DNA of 64,000 nucleotides from Tetranychus cinnabarinus (GCA_022266195.1 WHVY01000008.1:2604001-2668000), one strand, 5' to 3'. Positions 49,501-62,986 are shown, counted from the stretch's first letter. A program made the numbers and translations. Notes: a model not told the origin generated them from the sequence alone.

Positions 49501-49882
49501 CATCATTTATATCATCATTGATTTTTCATTTCAATCCTACTCATCGTCATCATTATTCTTGCAACTGCTTCACTCAGCTTCCTCATCATTATTAGGCTCA
49601 TATTAGTTTCTCCTTTCATCATCCTTTTTCGTATTCAACGATCATTTTTTCTTCTTTCCTCTAATCTCCATCTTCTTTTTTTCTCGTTACAATTACAAGT
49701 TTACTGTTTTTTCATCTCAACAAAAAGTGATGAACAAGAAAATGAGTAAAAAAGTGTTTTTAACCTTCATAATCACCAGCATTATCGATTCAAGGCAAGG
49801 AATTATCAATCGGAAATGCAATTGTTGAGATTCTTCAATTCATCCGTAATTGACTGTAAATTGAGATTAACGAGTTTTCCAG
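43541..49882. other. Gene-poor AT-rich stretch
   Basis: About 6.3 kb with no supported gene. Between 43,730 and 44,166 all three plus-strand frames are open for 60-95 codons, with hydrophobic content. This could be a decayed membrane-protein exon or chance. A palindromic CATATG run sits at about 45,851-45,868. Confidence 0.45.
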
Positions 49883-49987
49883 ATGAAACTCAAACTTGGA
49901 AATGCAGATTTTCTTGACCTTCTTTATTCTCAGTTTAAACGATTTTATGATCTGAAAGAAATGGAATCAAATTTGATAAGTTGTGAG
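49883..49987 (+). CDS. Weak candidate exon, unidentified protein
   Basis: After a TTTTCCAG acceptor the frame reads MKLKLGNADFLDLLYSQFKR and on through FYDLKEMESNLIS, which looks like an amphipathic helical segment. The downstream edge is poor: GTTAGA at 49988 keeps phase 0 but is a weak donor, and a better GTGAGG at 49983 would shift phase. No family is recognised. Confidence 0.25.
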
Positions 49988-50354
49988 GTTAGAGTTGAGA
50001 CTATTGTTTTTATACAGTTATATCAACTAAGTCTAACAAAGAGTTTAACATTAACCTTGCTTAATTGTTGGGTTAATTGAATTAATGAGAAGAAAAAACG
50101 AAGCGGAAAATTTTGATTCAATTTTGATTACATTTGCAGTTTAAGGTAAAATCAACAAATGATTCAATTATTCATCTTAATTTGTCTGCTAAACTGATTC
50201 ACAAATTTTCAGCTAATGTCGCTTATTTTTTCTTCATTTCATTACAACATTTAAATGTGTTGATCAATGCAATGATATAATTTAATCTTTGGTAAAAATT
50301 GCCGAGTTGCGATTCTTAACCTCCAGAATTAAGATCATATGTTCAAGTACTGTG

Positions 50355-50545
50355 CGTTTTTTCACGCCTTTATGCAGGCATAAGTCACGAACCGTTGATG
50401 CTACAGAACTCAGACTTGAAATGCTGAGCTTCCTTCAGGTTCAAAAACCAGAAGTTAGAAAGCTCAAGGTGATTCAAGGTGAATCCGCTTTTTACCTTTA
50501 ATTGACTCTAATGGGTCATATTCTGACAGAATTTTTCAGATCGAT
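50355..50545 (-). repeat. Dispersed repeat family, copy 5
   Basis: The reverse complement carries caccttgaatcaccttgagc, tttctaacttctggttttt, ctgagttctgtagcatcaac, ggttcgtgacttatgcctgc and aaggcgtgaaaaaacgc, in the same order as copies 1 and 3. A further piece with gaaaaaccagaagttagaacgcc lies at about 50960-51070. Confidence 0.75.
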
Positions 50546-51282
50546 TACTATTAGTAGCATTTCCATAACTCTTACCATAGGGCAGACCGAATTTTCACAA
50601 AACCAATAATGATATCCTCGGAGATAATGTAGACTGCTATTGTGAGCTGAAATAACTTTATTTATTCATTAGTATGGCGGAAATACATAATAATCTTTTC
50701 CACATTTTTCGGCCGCACTATCAAATTAACGTATCTCGTACTATTTGGAAACTATTTTCAATACAATCATGGACATTTTTGGAACTGTATTATTGATAAA
50801 GTCAAAGATAAATGTGCTGTTGTATCAACCTCTAACAGCATGTGGATCAGTGACAATTTTAATTTGCTAATTGGCAATTTAATCTGTTCTGAATATTATT
50901 TCTTTAAATTTTTTTCATATTGGGGGGAATGTGCAATGTTGAGCATACGCTTCACAATTGAAAAACCAGAAGTTAGAACGCCATAAACAGTCATATCCTT
51001 TGGCTAGCATGCGTAAGGAACAAGCGACTAACATTAACCGTTCTGAAAATTTTGGCTTCTCGGGGAATGAATGCTTACAATTGTTAGTATTAATAGAGAT
51101 AAAAAACTTGACAAAAATCTAAAACGTTATTCGGAAGTTGTGCAGTTTGATCAAGTTCGCTTTGTGAGATATTTTAAAACGGTTAAAAATGAAACGAACA
51201 TAGAAATGAACTAACACTTTATACAATACGTTGTAGGTAAAATGCATTATCAATTAGTTTCATCACTCACTTTGAATTTTAG

Positions 51283-54200
51283 GAAGCGTTTTCGGCCGAC
51301 CTAGTAAAGTGGACTTCAGATCTGAATCAATTTTATTCTCATATTTACGATAATGGTAAGATTTGATTTTTACGAATTTCAAAAAATCGCAATTGACCGC
51401 TCATTCAGTTGTAGTCAGCGGTTTAAACTTTAATGTTCAACTGTTGATTAAGTATTCATAAAATTGGAGGCAATTTTATTCATCATAAGGTTCCTTTTAT
51501 GATAAACATTTTTTGTTTCTCAAAACAACCAGATATGAGGATGAAATCAATCGTCTATTATGCTATAAACTATTCAAGAGGGAAAAAACAAAATTCACTT
51601 TTGGTAACCAGAAAGTGAGGAGGAAAGGATGATAAGAAGATGAGGATGAAAAAAGATGAAGATGAAGAGTATAAAAAGGAATAAGGAAAATTGACCCATT
51701 TTCTAGTTTAACCTAATGTAATTGAATTTCAAATTGAGTCACCTCGTTGAAACTAATGGAGGGTAAAAGAGTGTTGAAGATGAAGGAATCAAACCATTTA
51801 TCACAATAATCATAGTCAAATGAGGTTCACTCTTTTATCATCACTTAGTTCACACCAAACAACCCTTTTATGCTCAGTAGTCGGACATTGTGACTGCCAG
51901 TTGAACATGCATAAATCAACCTTTAACGCAGCACTTGTGTTAACTGAATTGTTAAAGAAGCAAAATGAACTTTCTATTTACATTGACCTTGTCTGATGAT
52001 TGAAACTCCAAATTAACTCTTGACTATTGCTTTGTTGGCTTATTTTGATTATCAAATCTTGTTATTGAACTGAAGGACAAAACAAGACTCAAGTTGAACA
52101 AACTTATAGATTTTTTTTCGAGTTTTTGTTTTCACGATTTGAGGAGAACTGAATATTGGGGATAAAAGATCCAAAGAGATTGCTTTTTATTTTGAATCAA
52201 ATCGATTAATCAAAATCAGATAAGTCACATCGATTTTCACCAAACTTGTCGTCTCTTTCAAAGCAAAATATAAATATTGATCGTCGATTGATCCATGAAA
52301 GGTTTTGATTAATGATTGCCAGCATACAGGATGATCGTTGAAAGTGCAGCATTTCAAGAAAAAACTGATTCCCAGACACTCATTCAGTTACTATTACAAC
52401 AGATGCTTTGCGACTTCAACTTTTCTGACTAATGACTGCACAGAGTTATTAACATAAACTTAAATCATATTCAATGGAATCAGGTTTGACGTCTTTCAAG
52501 ATTCAATTTGCGATTTCATTAACTGTCTCATTCTCGACTGTATCTAATAAACCAACATATTTCAATTGTTTAAATTGAGAATTTTATTTTTCTAAATTAA
52601 TCAAAACAACTTTGATATTCGAGATTCTTCACTGTTTCTTATTGTGAATTGAAATTTATTTTTAAGCTTCATCCTAATACAGATCAAGTAGCTGGTCGAG
52701 ATTGATTGGGAAGGCAGCAAATCTGAATGGAACTGGTCGAGTTTATGTTTAGTTGAAAACAACAGTAAATGTTATTGGGTGAATTTTTGGTTTCATATGA
52801 AAGAGTTGATCGAGCAATGAAAGAAGTGAACAGACACTTTCTATCCAGATACACCACTGAGATATGGTTATGAAATTTGGGTTGTTTCATCCTGTGATTG
52901 GTCTAATAAAGTGTTCAGATATTAGATGCCTGCAAAATAGCTCAAACTGGAAATGACAAGATAAAAGGAAGATATTGGAAAAAATGAAAATTGAATGAGA
53001 AATAAGTTTGAAGTGAAAATTATTTTCCAATTGTCTTTTATTTCAGTCACATTACTACATATTTTATGTAGTTAATCGTTTCAAACTGCATAGAAAAGAG
53101 TCAGCCCAGTGCGTAGATTCCTTGAAAAGAGTTGTCCATAGGACAACAGAATTATAGCGATTTATGCCATTATAGCATGCATTATAGCATTTCAATTTAT
53201 AATTTTCAGTTGTATTGCAGTTTTCCTGTCCATGAAAAAACAACTTGCAACTTTTCGGCCTTAAACTATAAGTTGAAAATTAGCATCATTTAAACATGTT
53301 GCTGGTATTATTCAATCAACATGGAAAATTTTCTCAGCTGAAAAGAAAGAAAAGTTTAAATGTGAGTAAAGCTTCGCCTTGTTTTAAATGCAGTTTGAAA
53401 TGTTTTAGATGAATCCCTTCTCGAGATATTCAGAGACAATGCAATTTATCAACTTTCTTAGTATTAGGGGTTTTCATAATGCTTTGACCTAGACTAGTTA
53501 CCATGTATTCTGAATCATGGAAACATATTCACTCGATCCGCAATTTCTCTTAGGTAAACTCTGGCCAATTTCAGAAAATTGTGCTAATGTTAAGCTTTTC
53601 AAATTAATCAATAATCAAAAATAAATCCGAAAAAATTCACTGATTTATTAAACACTCCATTTTAAATGGATAAAAGTGATCTGAAAACCACTGGAAACTT
53701 TTCAATTTTGATGACGATGATAGCTTTAGGTTCAGTCTCATGAAATATGGTGCTAAAAAACCCAAAATATTCATGGACCCAATTTTAGCCCTTTTATTAT
53801 ACGAAGACTTTTTAATATTGATTATTCCAGATGAATCTCTGTAATTCCCGAACAATTGAATATAATATGATTTTTTTATGAGCAAGCATACATTGGGAGT
53901 TGATCTATACGTAACACCTACAAAAATAATTTTCCAGAAAGGCCATCAATGCAAAAAATCGGCTAGAAATCAGTTGTTTTAGGTTTTGAAAATCATGCAT
54001 GAAATGCAATGAGTTACCATTTTGTTAAAAACAGTATTTTTGTCCAAATAACTATTGAAATTATTTTCTAATGCATATATTGATAGCAGTAGAAACTCAG
54101 GAACACTGTCTCACAAAAAAATTTCAAAAAAAATTTATTTTGAATGTAATAAGCTTAAAAATTGCCACAAGGGTGCCAAAATTGGCCAAAAATTTCTCAA

Positions 54201-57200
54201 ATCGCCCAGTTTTGCTAGACTTGCAAAATTTCGAAAATAAACGATTGATACTGTCCCTCCATTGCTCAAAGATAGATATGGACTGCTTAGAATGTTTCTG
54301 AGACTTATTTTTCATGCCTAGGTCAAAGCATTATGAAAACCCCTAATAGTTCTTACTTGAGATCGTTACCTTTACATGCATATTATTTCAACTTTATTTT
54401 CAATCAAATTGTTTCTGAAAAGTCATTTTCTAATTTATTTTCAGTCTTCGATTAGAAACTCAATTAAGAGCCAGATGAAGCAAATATGATGAGAAGTGCG
54501 TGTAAAGCCTTAGCCAATGATGATATGAACGATATGAGTGAAGGAATCGGCTTTATCAGTTCGAGATTAAATTCAGTCCTTGAGGACTATTTAAACGCTG
54601 AATAAAATTGGTAAAGTCAAATGGTAATTGTTTCCTCAACTTTCACTTGTTAAACAGAAACAACTGTTTGAATTGAAGACTTTTTTCTTTAAATGGAAGA
54701 TTCTGTCTCAGGTGAACAGGTTGGAAAGCTGAACCAATAAAAGGGTTTATTTTTGCAAAATGCAAAACTCGGTGAAAGAAGAAAAAAAGTTTGAACGAAA
54801 AGAAGATAAAAAGTCTTAAACATAATCTCGAGGTGAGTTGAAAATTTCATTTTATCTCTCATTGTTGCAGATTAAGGTGAAACAAATTGATTCAAATTGA
54901 TCATTATTAATGAATAACACTTTATTCATGTCATTCAATTGGATAATTTTCATTTTTACTGTTTCTTTTGTTTCATTTCAAATGATGATAACAACAATAA
55001 TCCATTTATCTTTACAATAAACTAACGATAGTAAAGTATTAATATTATTTTTTCTGGTAAACATTTTTGATAGGAAAAGATGGAAATAATAAAAGAGTGA
55101 AAAGTAAAAATAAAAAGTTAATTCAATTTGAGGAAAAGAAATAGAAAAGAATGGAAAATTTTCTAGAAAAAAAAGTTGGCATTTCATTGCTGACGTTGAA
55201 CCAGGATTCAGTTTGATTGGTGTGATAATACATTTTCAGATTTAAGAGAAAAGTGGAATTCGGGAAATTAGGTAAACACGAAAAAGTTATTTCACAAATC
55301 GCGAGAAAAATATAAGTTAATTAATTGAATTTATCGGCCAAGTTGGAGTTACAGTGAAAAGTGAAACTAACCCAATATGTAATCCAATAACAGCTCAGAC
55401 AAGGTATGGATTGGAAAAGCTAAAAAATAGGAAAAAAGTGAAACTGAGAAAAGATTTTTTTTCTTCTTGTCCTTGTCTTGGTGAAAGTGTAATCCAACTG
55501 AATCCAATTGAAAACTGAATAGTTTCCCATGAAATGGATGAGAAGCAATTTTTTATCACAAAGAACAAGTTTGTTTCCATTTTCTTTCTCTTCTTCTCTG
55601 TTGCTCTTTTCTTGCCTTTCATTGGGTGAAATGATGAAAAATACAACATTTAATAGTTGCCAGATTGAGTAAAGATTTTTGGTTATTTTACTCTTAAATT
55701 TGTTTCAGTTGACTCAATATGACAATTGAAGAAGGTTGAAGTGAAGAGAAAAGTAATGGTCAATGAGGGATGGAAGATGATGATGATAATGATGATGATG
55801 GTAGTAGTGAGGGTGGTTGTGATGAATGAAAAGAGTGAATAAAGATTGTTATGAAGGGAACAAGAAAAGTAATAGGAAAGAAAATGGATTTAGAAATGAG
55901 TAAAATAGTTGAGGCAAGTAAAGGGAAAATAATGCAAGTAAGAGGTCTGAACATGATTGACCATTAATCTGGACTTGCATCAAAAGCAATCGATTTAGCC
56001 TTTAAATTGTTCCGAGTTTTAAACAATCGCGGCCTTTTGGTCTTCAACTTTCATCTTTGCTCACTTAAAAGTATTTTCTGCTTCTTATCACACCAATCGA
56101 GTCTCGTATCATTTAGAAACATCAACTTTTGAACACATTTATATATTTTAATTTTTTTTCTCTGGACAAGCATATCGATTTCGTTACAACGCCCTTATTA
56201 GTTTAAACTTCTCATTATCGTCTCTGTCTGATTCAACTGAACGAAAATAATGGCATCCAAGTTTGGTACAAGTCTACTAGAGATTTGTAAGTTCATGGTT
56301 CAGTTCATGAAAACTTGCACTTCATAATTTAAATGAATTTTCACATTGCTCGAGGATTCCTTCATATAGCCTCGAGTACTCTTTTTGTGTACTAAACAGT
56401 TAGTACCAATTTTTAGTACTAACTCAAAGTGCTAACTATTAGTACTCAAAATGAGTTTTCATATTAAGTCAACTGAGAATAGTGGAAAGTAAGTCAGATT
56501 TGGGTTGAATATTTGAATTGGTAAATTTTTCAATTGAAGGAACAGTTCATAAAAGTAATATGAGATCAAAGTAAATCTATGAACATCAAAGACTCAAAAA
56601 CCATTTTTATCAAGAAAAACGACGAAAAAAATTAATGTGGACAGATTAACAAGCAACAAAATAGACAATAAAAATAATCAGAAGGTTCGCAGTTTAGACC
56701 TTAGTTAGTTCAATGTAATGTTTTTTTCACAACCCTTTAGATGATGTTGATAGCTGACCATTTCTTATCTAAATCTCATTACCTTCACTCAATAGAGCTC
56801 ATTCAGCTTCTGCCTTTAAGACAAACTTAAACACCCTTTAATTGCACAACCAAATGGATTAAAAACACAGAATGATTTGCATAAGAACGACCTATTAGAG
56901 TCTTTTCTTGTTTTTTCTTTGGTAATTTACGTACATTCATAAATTTTCTGTTGAAGATAAAACATTTTGTGATCTTTAGCGACTAATATTCGTCGCACTG
57001 GAAAATTCAGATCATTTCGATTTTAAATGAGCTATGTTATTGACCATGAAAAATTCCATTAGCTTTTCATTTCCTGATATTCACGATTTTCAAGTCCAGA
57101 TGTTCTCCCCTTTTCGATATTGCTGTTATTGGAAATGTTCAGTTGGCTCTTAGTTTAGACATTTCAAGATTTTTGTCACAAAAAATGACAAGTTATGGTT

Positions 57201-60200
57201 TATCTTGCGGTCAAAAATATCTGTTTCCTCTTTCAAACCTCGAACTTGCAAGTTTAATGGACTTTTTCTATTATCAGACAAGTTGAGTTAATGAAAACTT
57301 TTATTTCTCAAATTTCTTATCAGAAAATATCTCATCTGAAATGGTTCATTGACAAGTTCTGTTGACACTTAATTCAAACTGTCGAATTGCTTGTGAAATT
57401 GCTTCAAAAAGGTAACATGACAAAATGAAAAAAGTCTCATCATTTTATTAGCAAAATTGTTCAATAAAAACTGAACATCGTTCCTTCCAGTTGAACGGAA
57501 ATCTTTAAATATTGAAATAAATTTATGAATACAAACAACTTGGTTTATTGGTCAATGTTGAAACATCGTGTTAATGTTCAAAACTTGATTCACAATTTTT
57601 CAGCATAAAAACTCTCGAGAATTGATTGTTATTCATTGTTATATTTTCACTGCAAAAAGTCACAATAAAGTGATAAAAATTTCTTGAAACTCTTTTCGAA
57701 TGCAATAGAAAAGCTGAAATTTCGATAGAACAGCTACAATCCAAGAATAAAATTCCATAAATTTATTAATGATATTCTGTTGCAGCGAACATTAATGAAG
57801 TTTAACATTTTCTAAAACAAAATGTTCTCAGAAAATATTTTCGCTTCGATTTTCGTTGTACATTTACTGCATTTCTGGTTTGCATTTGCAAATCTAAACG
57901 AGTTTTATCATTAAAATCTGCATTTTTATCAATGTATTCAAATTGATGGAAAAAATTGATTCCCTAAATGCCATGGAAAACAATCATGATTCTGACAAGA
58001 ATGTGAACGGAAAAAGTGTTCGAATGATGAATAGTCAAAGCAGTGACGATGTCGAGAGAAATATGAAAATGTTTGACGAAGATTGAAAGAAAAGATAAAA
58101 ATGTTGATCATCATGAACTCTTTCATGGTAATGGACACAAAAATATTGCAAATAATCAATAAAAAGAGTTCAAGTTCTGATATCGAAATTTTTTTCTCTT
58201 AAGGACATTTATCATGGAATAAGCAGTCAGCTTAAATGTATCAAAAAAAGAAGAGAGAAAATCAATTGAACATTCCATATTCAGAATTTTTCATGATGCA
58301 AGCAAAGAAAGTAAAGAAATGAAAACATTTTTACGTTTAAATGAAGACAATAATTGAGCTTCAATATCTTGAAATGAAACAAGAAATGATTTTTCAAAAT
58401 TGAAAGCTAAAACTTGTAAATGAAGCAACAATGAATCATCGACATTTCCTTTGAAATTTTACTTTACATGAAAAGCGAAAAATTGTTGCCTTGAATAGAT
58501 TAAAAATAATGAGCTTTGTCATGAAATTAGTTTTTGTACAAATATTTGGAAAAAGTGTGAAGAAAAATCGAAAAATTGATTTAGAAAAATGTTGAAACGA
58601 GAAAAAAAACATTGAAAAGCAAATGAAGTGAATCAATTTACTAGTGTTTAACTTGAATATGATGTTAATGTTTGATAATGAATTATTCTCATGATAATGA
58701 CGAGTCCTGAAAAGGATGTTGAAATTGTCATGATTCACTATTTGATTTCATCGTCATCTGTTTTCGTTAGCTTCATGATAATGATGATGATTATTGTTAT
58801 TCTCATCTATTATCTAATATCATCTAATAGTTTGCTAGCCATTTGATGAAATTTATGATTTGCTCTTCTTCTTCTTCTTCCTCATCACTTTTCCAACTGT
58901 ACGATATTTTTATCAATTGCATGACAAAACTTTTGGGCTCCTATTAGTATCATCAACAAGGAACAAAACAGAAAAGAACAGGGAATCTTATCAATTTTTC
59001 TCGTTTGATGCTAGATATGATAATAGATAATATTTTCATTTTTCTCCCATTATTCATAATTATCATCATGTAAAACAAATTATAATTATGCTCGGCTAAT
59101 TTTTTCTGTCCTCGGTAAAGGAAAACATTTTGCCTTTGCTCATTCAAAAACATTCACATTTATTTTCAATCTTGTTCAACTAGCAATTAATATTGATTGT
59201 GGCAACCCTGTTTTCCCATTCAAATTGTAATTGTACAGAAAATTATGACGCTATTCAATCAAAAACCCATTCAACAAACTACATGATTGTCGCCTGCGTC
59301 CCTGTTAATCGCTATTCACTCTTCAGGCTATCAATTAATTCATTATTGTCTCACAGACGGTTTTCACTCCAAACAGCACTCCCAGTTAAACATCCAGCAT
59401 AGCTTCAGGCACTACTCTACAACTCCCTGAATTACTCCCATATCGCTTACTTTATGACTCACATCACTCGATTCAAAACTCCCAGCATTTCTCCCTCCAG
59501 AACTCTCTTCATGACTCCCTTCATAGCTTATAACTTAACTCTTAGATTTCTCCCTGTCATCACTCCCTTCATACCAGCCAGCATTTCTCCCTTCAGAACA
59601 CCCTCCATGACTCCCCTCATGACTCCCTGCATAGTTCCTTGTATAACTCCCAGTATAACTCCCTGATACCTTTAAGACTAACTCCTTGCTTCACTCCCTG
59701 TATAACTCGTTGTGTAACTTATAATTATTACGTTTCTAGTTTTGTTTCCTTTATCCAACCTCTTCATGTGTTTTACCTTGGAGCTATGAGACTTTTTTGT
59801 ACACTTTTCTTAATATTTGTTTTTCCAGGTTTCGCTCATTAACCTTGATAATGATATTAGACAAGTCAATAGTTTCTCTTATTTTATCTTGCTTATAATA
59901 TTTTATCATTTTTATTTATTTTTTTGTCAAATATTATGATCAATGTTGGTGGCCACAGCCTTAACCGCAATTTGGTTTGAACATTTGTTTATCTTTTCTT
60001 TGACTTATTTATGGTCATTTTAGATGATTAATCGTTGATTTGTTATTATTCATTATTCCCCGATCATTATACCTACGATATTAATGGTTATCAATCTTTT
60101 CAGGGTTCTCACGATTATCAATTATACAACACTAAAAGTGTTGCATTTTCATATCGATTGACGTTAACAAGTAATAAGATACTGGAACAAGGGAATGAAT

Positions 60201-62931
60201 AGAGAAATGTGTGAATAATTGATTAATCATTTTTACCAAAACGCTTAATCAGGTTCACATCTTGCGATTTAGTAAAAGTATAAGAAAAATGAAACATCTT
60301 GAGTTTTTGGGCAAGATGCAAGGAACCAAGTCAAAACCTAAGTGCGTCTACTAACAAGCCTTTTAAAACACACTTCATCAAGTTAAGTAATTAGATTGAG
60401 ACTCGCAATGGTTTGGAGTATAAAGATTATATCAGTTCCAAATGCCAACTCTTATCTGCAAGTGAACGCCATCTTTGGTCGGTAAATGCAAGTTACTGTC
60501 TGATTCATTCAGCTAAAAAATTCAGTGATCACTTCATTCATGCCTGATTGAGATGAGACAGATTCCACTTAACCAACATTAGTTGTGATTTAACTTGATT
60601 TCGAGTATTATCATGTGTTGGATGAAATGTAGTCAATGTGAAGCTAATGAACATACTCTGAGGGAATAAAACCAAAAAAATGTATCAAAATTCACGCCTC
60701 TTATAGCATTTATTAATACAGGATTGTAAAACGTGCAGAACGAGAACGCTACAAATAATGACGAAAGAAGTAAACTGTGTTGTGATTAAGGTCATGATAA
60801 AAAACAAGATGAAAATAAATAACTAGATTATCCTCTCGAGTTACCAACCACGAAGTATACATCATATACTAGGTGTTCAGACGGGTAGGTGGAGAGTAAA
60901 GATCTTTATCTTTGATAGGAGCTTGTAATATATGAAAATGAAACTAATCACTACAAAGTTGTAAATAGCTCGATCTTACTTGTAGTTTTGAGATATTAAA
61001 TTGCGATGTTTGACCTACCTGTTTGAATACCTTGTAGTTATGAAAGTAGGAAACATAGTAGAGAATATACTTGCGCGTTTAAAGTGACATTTTAATATTT
61101 CTAGGTCAAGATCCTGCAAGTTACTACAGTTTCTGGTATGAATCGGATCGATATTTTTGCAACATTAATCGGCACCTATTGGTCAAGTAAAACTGAAGTT
61201 AGTTGCTGTTTCTGCATCTCAACATAGCCAATCCTAAGACTTTATCACCTTTGATCAGTTCCAATTAACAACTTTCTTGACAATCTAAGGGACTTACAAG
61301 GGAGATACTCTTGTTAGTCTGGTTCACGTGATTGTTTTACACATTATATTGTCCTTGTGTTGCTCCTGATTTTATAAATGTCTTTCAATATTCAATATTT
61401 TCAGATAATTTGCGATATTATTGTCATTCCTTTCAATCCAAACAAACAACGTTAATCTACTAATATCGAGAAAACTCAAGTTAATATCTGTTAACTGTTT
61501 TTCAACTGAAAAAAGGTTTTGGCGGGTAAAGCAAATAGTTGTATTACGAAAAAACAGATGGCACGAGGGTATTTGTAGAGTTAATCTTTTCATTTTGTTT
61601 CAATAACAATTCATGTCTTGAACTTTTAGTGCATCAAAAGAAAAATCAAGACTAATGATATAAATGAGCATTTTTTTGTCGACTACTGTTAGAGGTCAAG
61701 GTCATACAAGATCAATTCTGTTAGTTGGTATCTATGACATTTCCTGAGATCACGAAAGTTTCTAGATACGAGGTACATGTTTCAACGCGCTAACATGCGC
61801 TGCTCAAAAGCAAGACGGCAAATGAGGTCTCACTGATGTAAATAAATAATAAACATTATTGTAATAGATAAAACGTCGTCTATCCAGAGCAATATGCGAT
61901 TTCAAAAATTTCCTTGAAATACTGAACAGAACTTGAATGATATACAATGAAAGAAAGATAAAATTAATTTCGTACAAAACGCTTTTGCTGCAGTCCAGTC
62001 AGTGTCACTATCTTTGATCGGCATTTCATATACAGTAATCGAGTTATTTCTCGTTTTTGGTTACACTTACGCATCTTGTTATCCAGAAACTTTAACATCC
62101 TGAGTCATATTTTCATTTGCAACTGTTGAGTGAAGCGGCATAACATGAGTTTTTGATTTATTGAAAAATTTCTTACTATTTGCCTCTCTTCTATGTTCCT
62201 AAAATTGCTATCTTTGAATGTTTGGACAGTTATCAAATCATATGAGTAAAAGTTTATCAGATTTTATTCCATGCGTAAAACTGAAGCACTTGCAAATAAG
62301 TCTTGAAGCCTAACTTGAAACTTGAAAAATGCAAAATTTTCTGTAAAACATGATTATCAGCGGTAGAATCAAATCAAGTTTACCATAAAGTTGGGTGAAC
62401 TGAAAGTACGAAGAAATAACCAAAACATGATTGACTCATGCACATTGAAACGAGTGATTCATAAGTTGGCTCATGAACAACTAGATGGCACAACAAGTCT
62501 TGTAAAATGAACAATGAAATTGTTAGGAAAAAATTGCAATGAAAAAGCAAAATTGAATGAATAATTTGCTCTCAATAACAAAGTCTTTACTTTTTTTCCT
62601 TTACCTTTAACAGATGATGGTGACGAAGTGACTTTAATGTATGCCAAGCATGAGGTGAGTAAAACTACTAAATATTTATGAATCTGATGAACTGCATTCT
62701 GTCCAATAAAGTTAAAAAAACAAAAAATTAAAGTAAATCAAAGTGGATCCTGGTTAGGCTAAAAATACCATTTACATCAATAAAGACGCCTTGATGCCAC
62801 CGCAGCAAAGGACTAATCAAGTCGAATCAACAGCTAAAGACGGACTACATTCAAAGATTTTAAAAGACGAAACATGGGAAAAGGTGGAAAACGACGATTC
62901 TTCAACTAATCAGAATCTCAAAAGTCGATAA
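51283..62931 (+). CDS. 3' end of an unidentified gene with long introns (3 exons)
   Basis: Three blocks join in frame at GT-AG sites. Exon 51283-51355 encodes EAFSADLVKWTSDLNQFYSH and IYDN (acceptor TTTTAG, donor GTAAGA, phase 1). Exon 62614-62654 is a 41-nt microexon encoding DGDEVTLMYAKHE (acceptor CTTTAACAG, donor GTGAGT, phase 0). Exon 62758-62931 encodes AKNTIYINKDALMPPQQR to the stop after NQNLKSR. The last intron is 103 nt and the one before it about 11.3 kb. A poly(A) signal follows 56 nt after the stop. Each block is richer in coding-like composition than its surroundings. The C-terminal part is hydrophilic and acidic. I do not recognise the family, so no function is offered. Upstream exons are not firmly placed. 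The last two exons are the better supported, because intron size, phase and poly(A) signal all agree. Confidence 0.5.
51356..53463. other. Noncoding, probably intronic
   Basis: No exon is seen. Contains a purine-rich tract (51,600-51,690), a short perfect palindrome GTTGTCC-ATA-GGACAAC at 53129-53145, and four nearby attatagc-like words (53,148-53,200). Confidence 0.45.
53464..54346. mobile_element. Non-autonomous TA-flanked TIR element (mariner-like), 883 bp
   Basis: The ends are perfect 29-bp terminal inverted repeats (53464-53492 and 54318-54346), starting TTAGGGGTTTTCATAATGC. TA dinucleotides directly flank both ends (53462-53463 and 54347-54348), as expected for Tc1/mariner-superfamily insertion at TA. 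The interior contains only short open frames (for example minus-strand 53637-53885 and plus-strand 54071-54301, each under 85 codons). None shows a recognisable DD(E/D) transposase, so the copy would depend on a transposase from elsewhere. Perfect TIRs suggest a fairly recent insertion. If the surrounding gene model is right, it sits inside a long intron. Confidence 0.8.
54349..59359. other. Noncoding, probably intronic
   Basis: No supported exon over 5 kb. Holds GAT microsatellite sequence near 55,780, a cluster of GTACTAA/AGTACT words at 56,372-56,455, and purine-rich tracts around 55,080-55,160 and 58,230-58,420. Confidence 0.45.
59360..59720. repeat. Degenerate minisatellite built on a CTCCC core
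   Basis: About fourteen copies of (A/T)CTCCC followed by T or A lie in 330 bp, often spaced 11 or 22 bp apart, for example catgactccc, ataactccca and tgtataactccctg. The frame 59454-59666 therefore reads as a repeated TPxMTP/ITP peptide. I treat that frame as a by-product of the repeat. Confidence 0.75.
59721..62613. other. Noncoding stretch of more balanced composition
   Basis: No exon is supported. From about 60,240 to 62,100 the sequence lacks the simple repeats and purine/pyrimidine asymmetry that dominate the preceding 35 kb. This hints at a different origin, but no coding or repeat family is recognised. Confidence 0.4.
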
Positions 62932-62986
62932 TTTTCTGAACAATGTTTGTTGCAAAATGTTGCAATAGTAAACTGTAACAGAAAGA

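Noticed and set aside
59454..59666. 70-codon frame encoding TPxMTP-type repeats
   Set aside because: The periodic peptide follows directly from the CTCCC minisatellite. There is no signal peptide, splice site or codon evidence for a protein.
51283..62654. Idea that the exon pair encodes the N-terminus of a calcium-channel alpha2/delta subunit
   Set aside because: A loose spacing resemblance (Trp then an IYxKY-like end) was tempting. The following in-phase exon ends the protein after about 57 residues, which does not fit that family.
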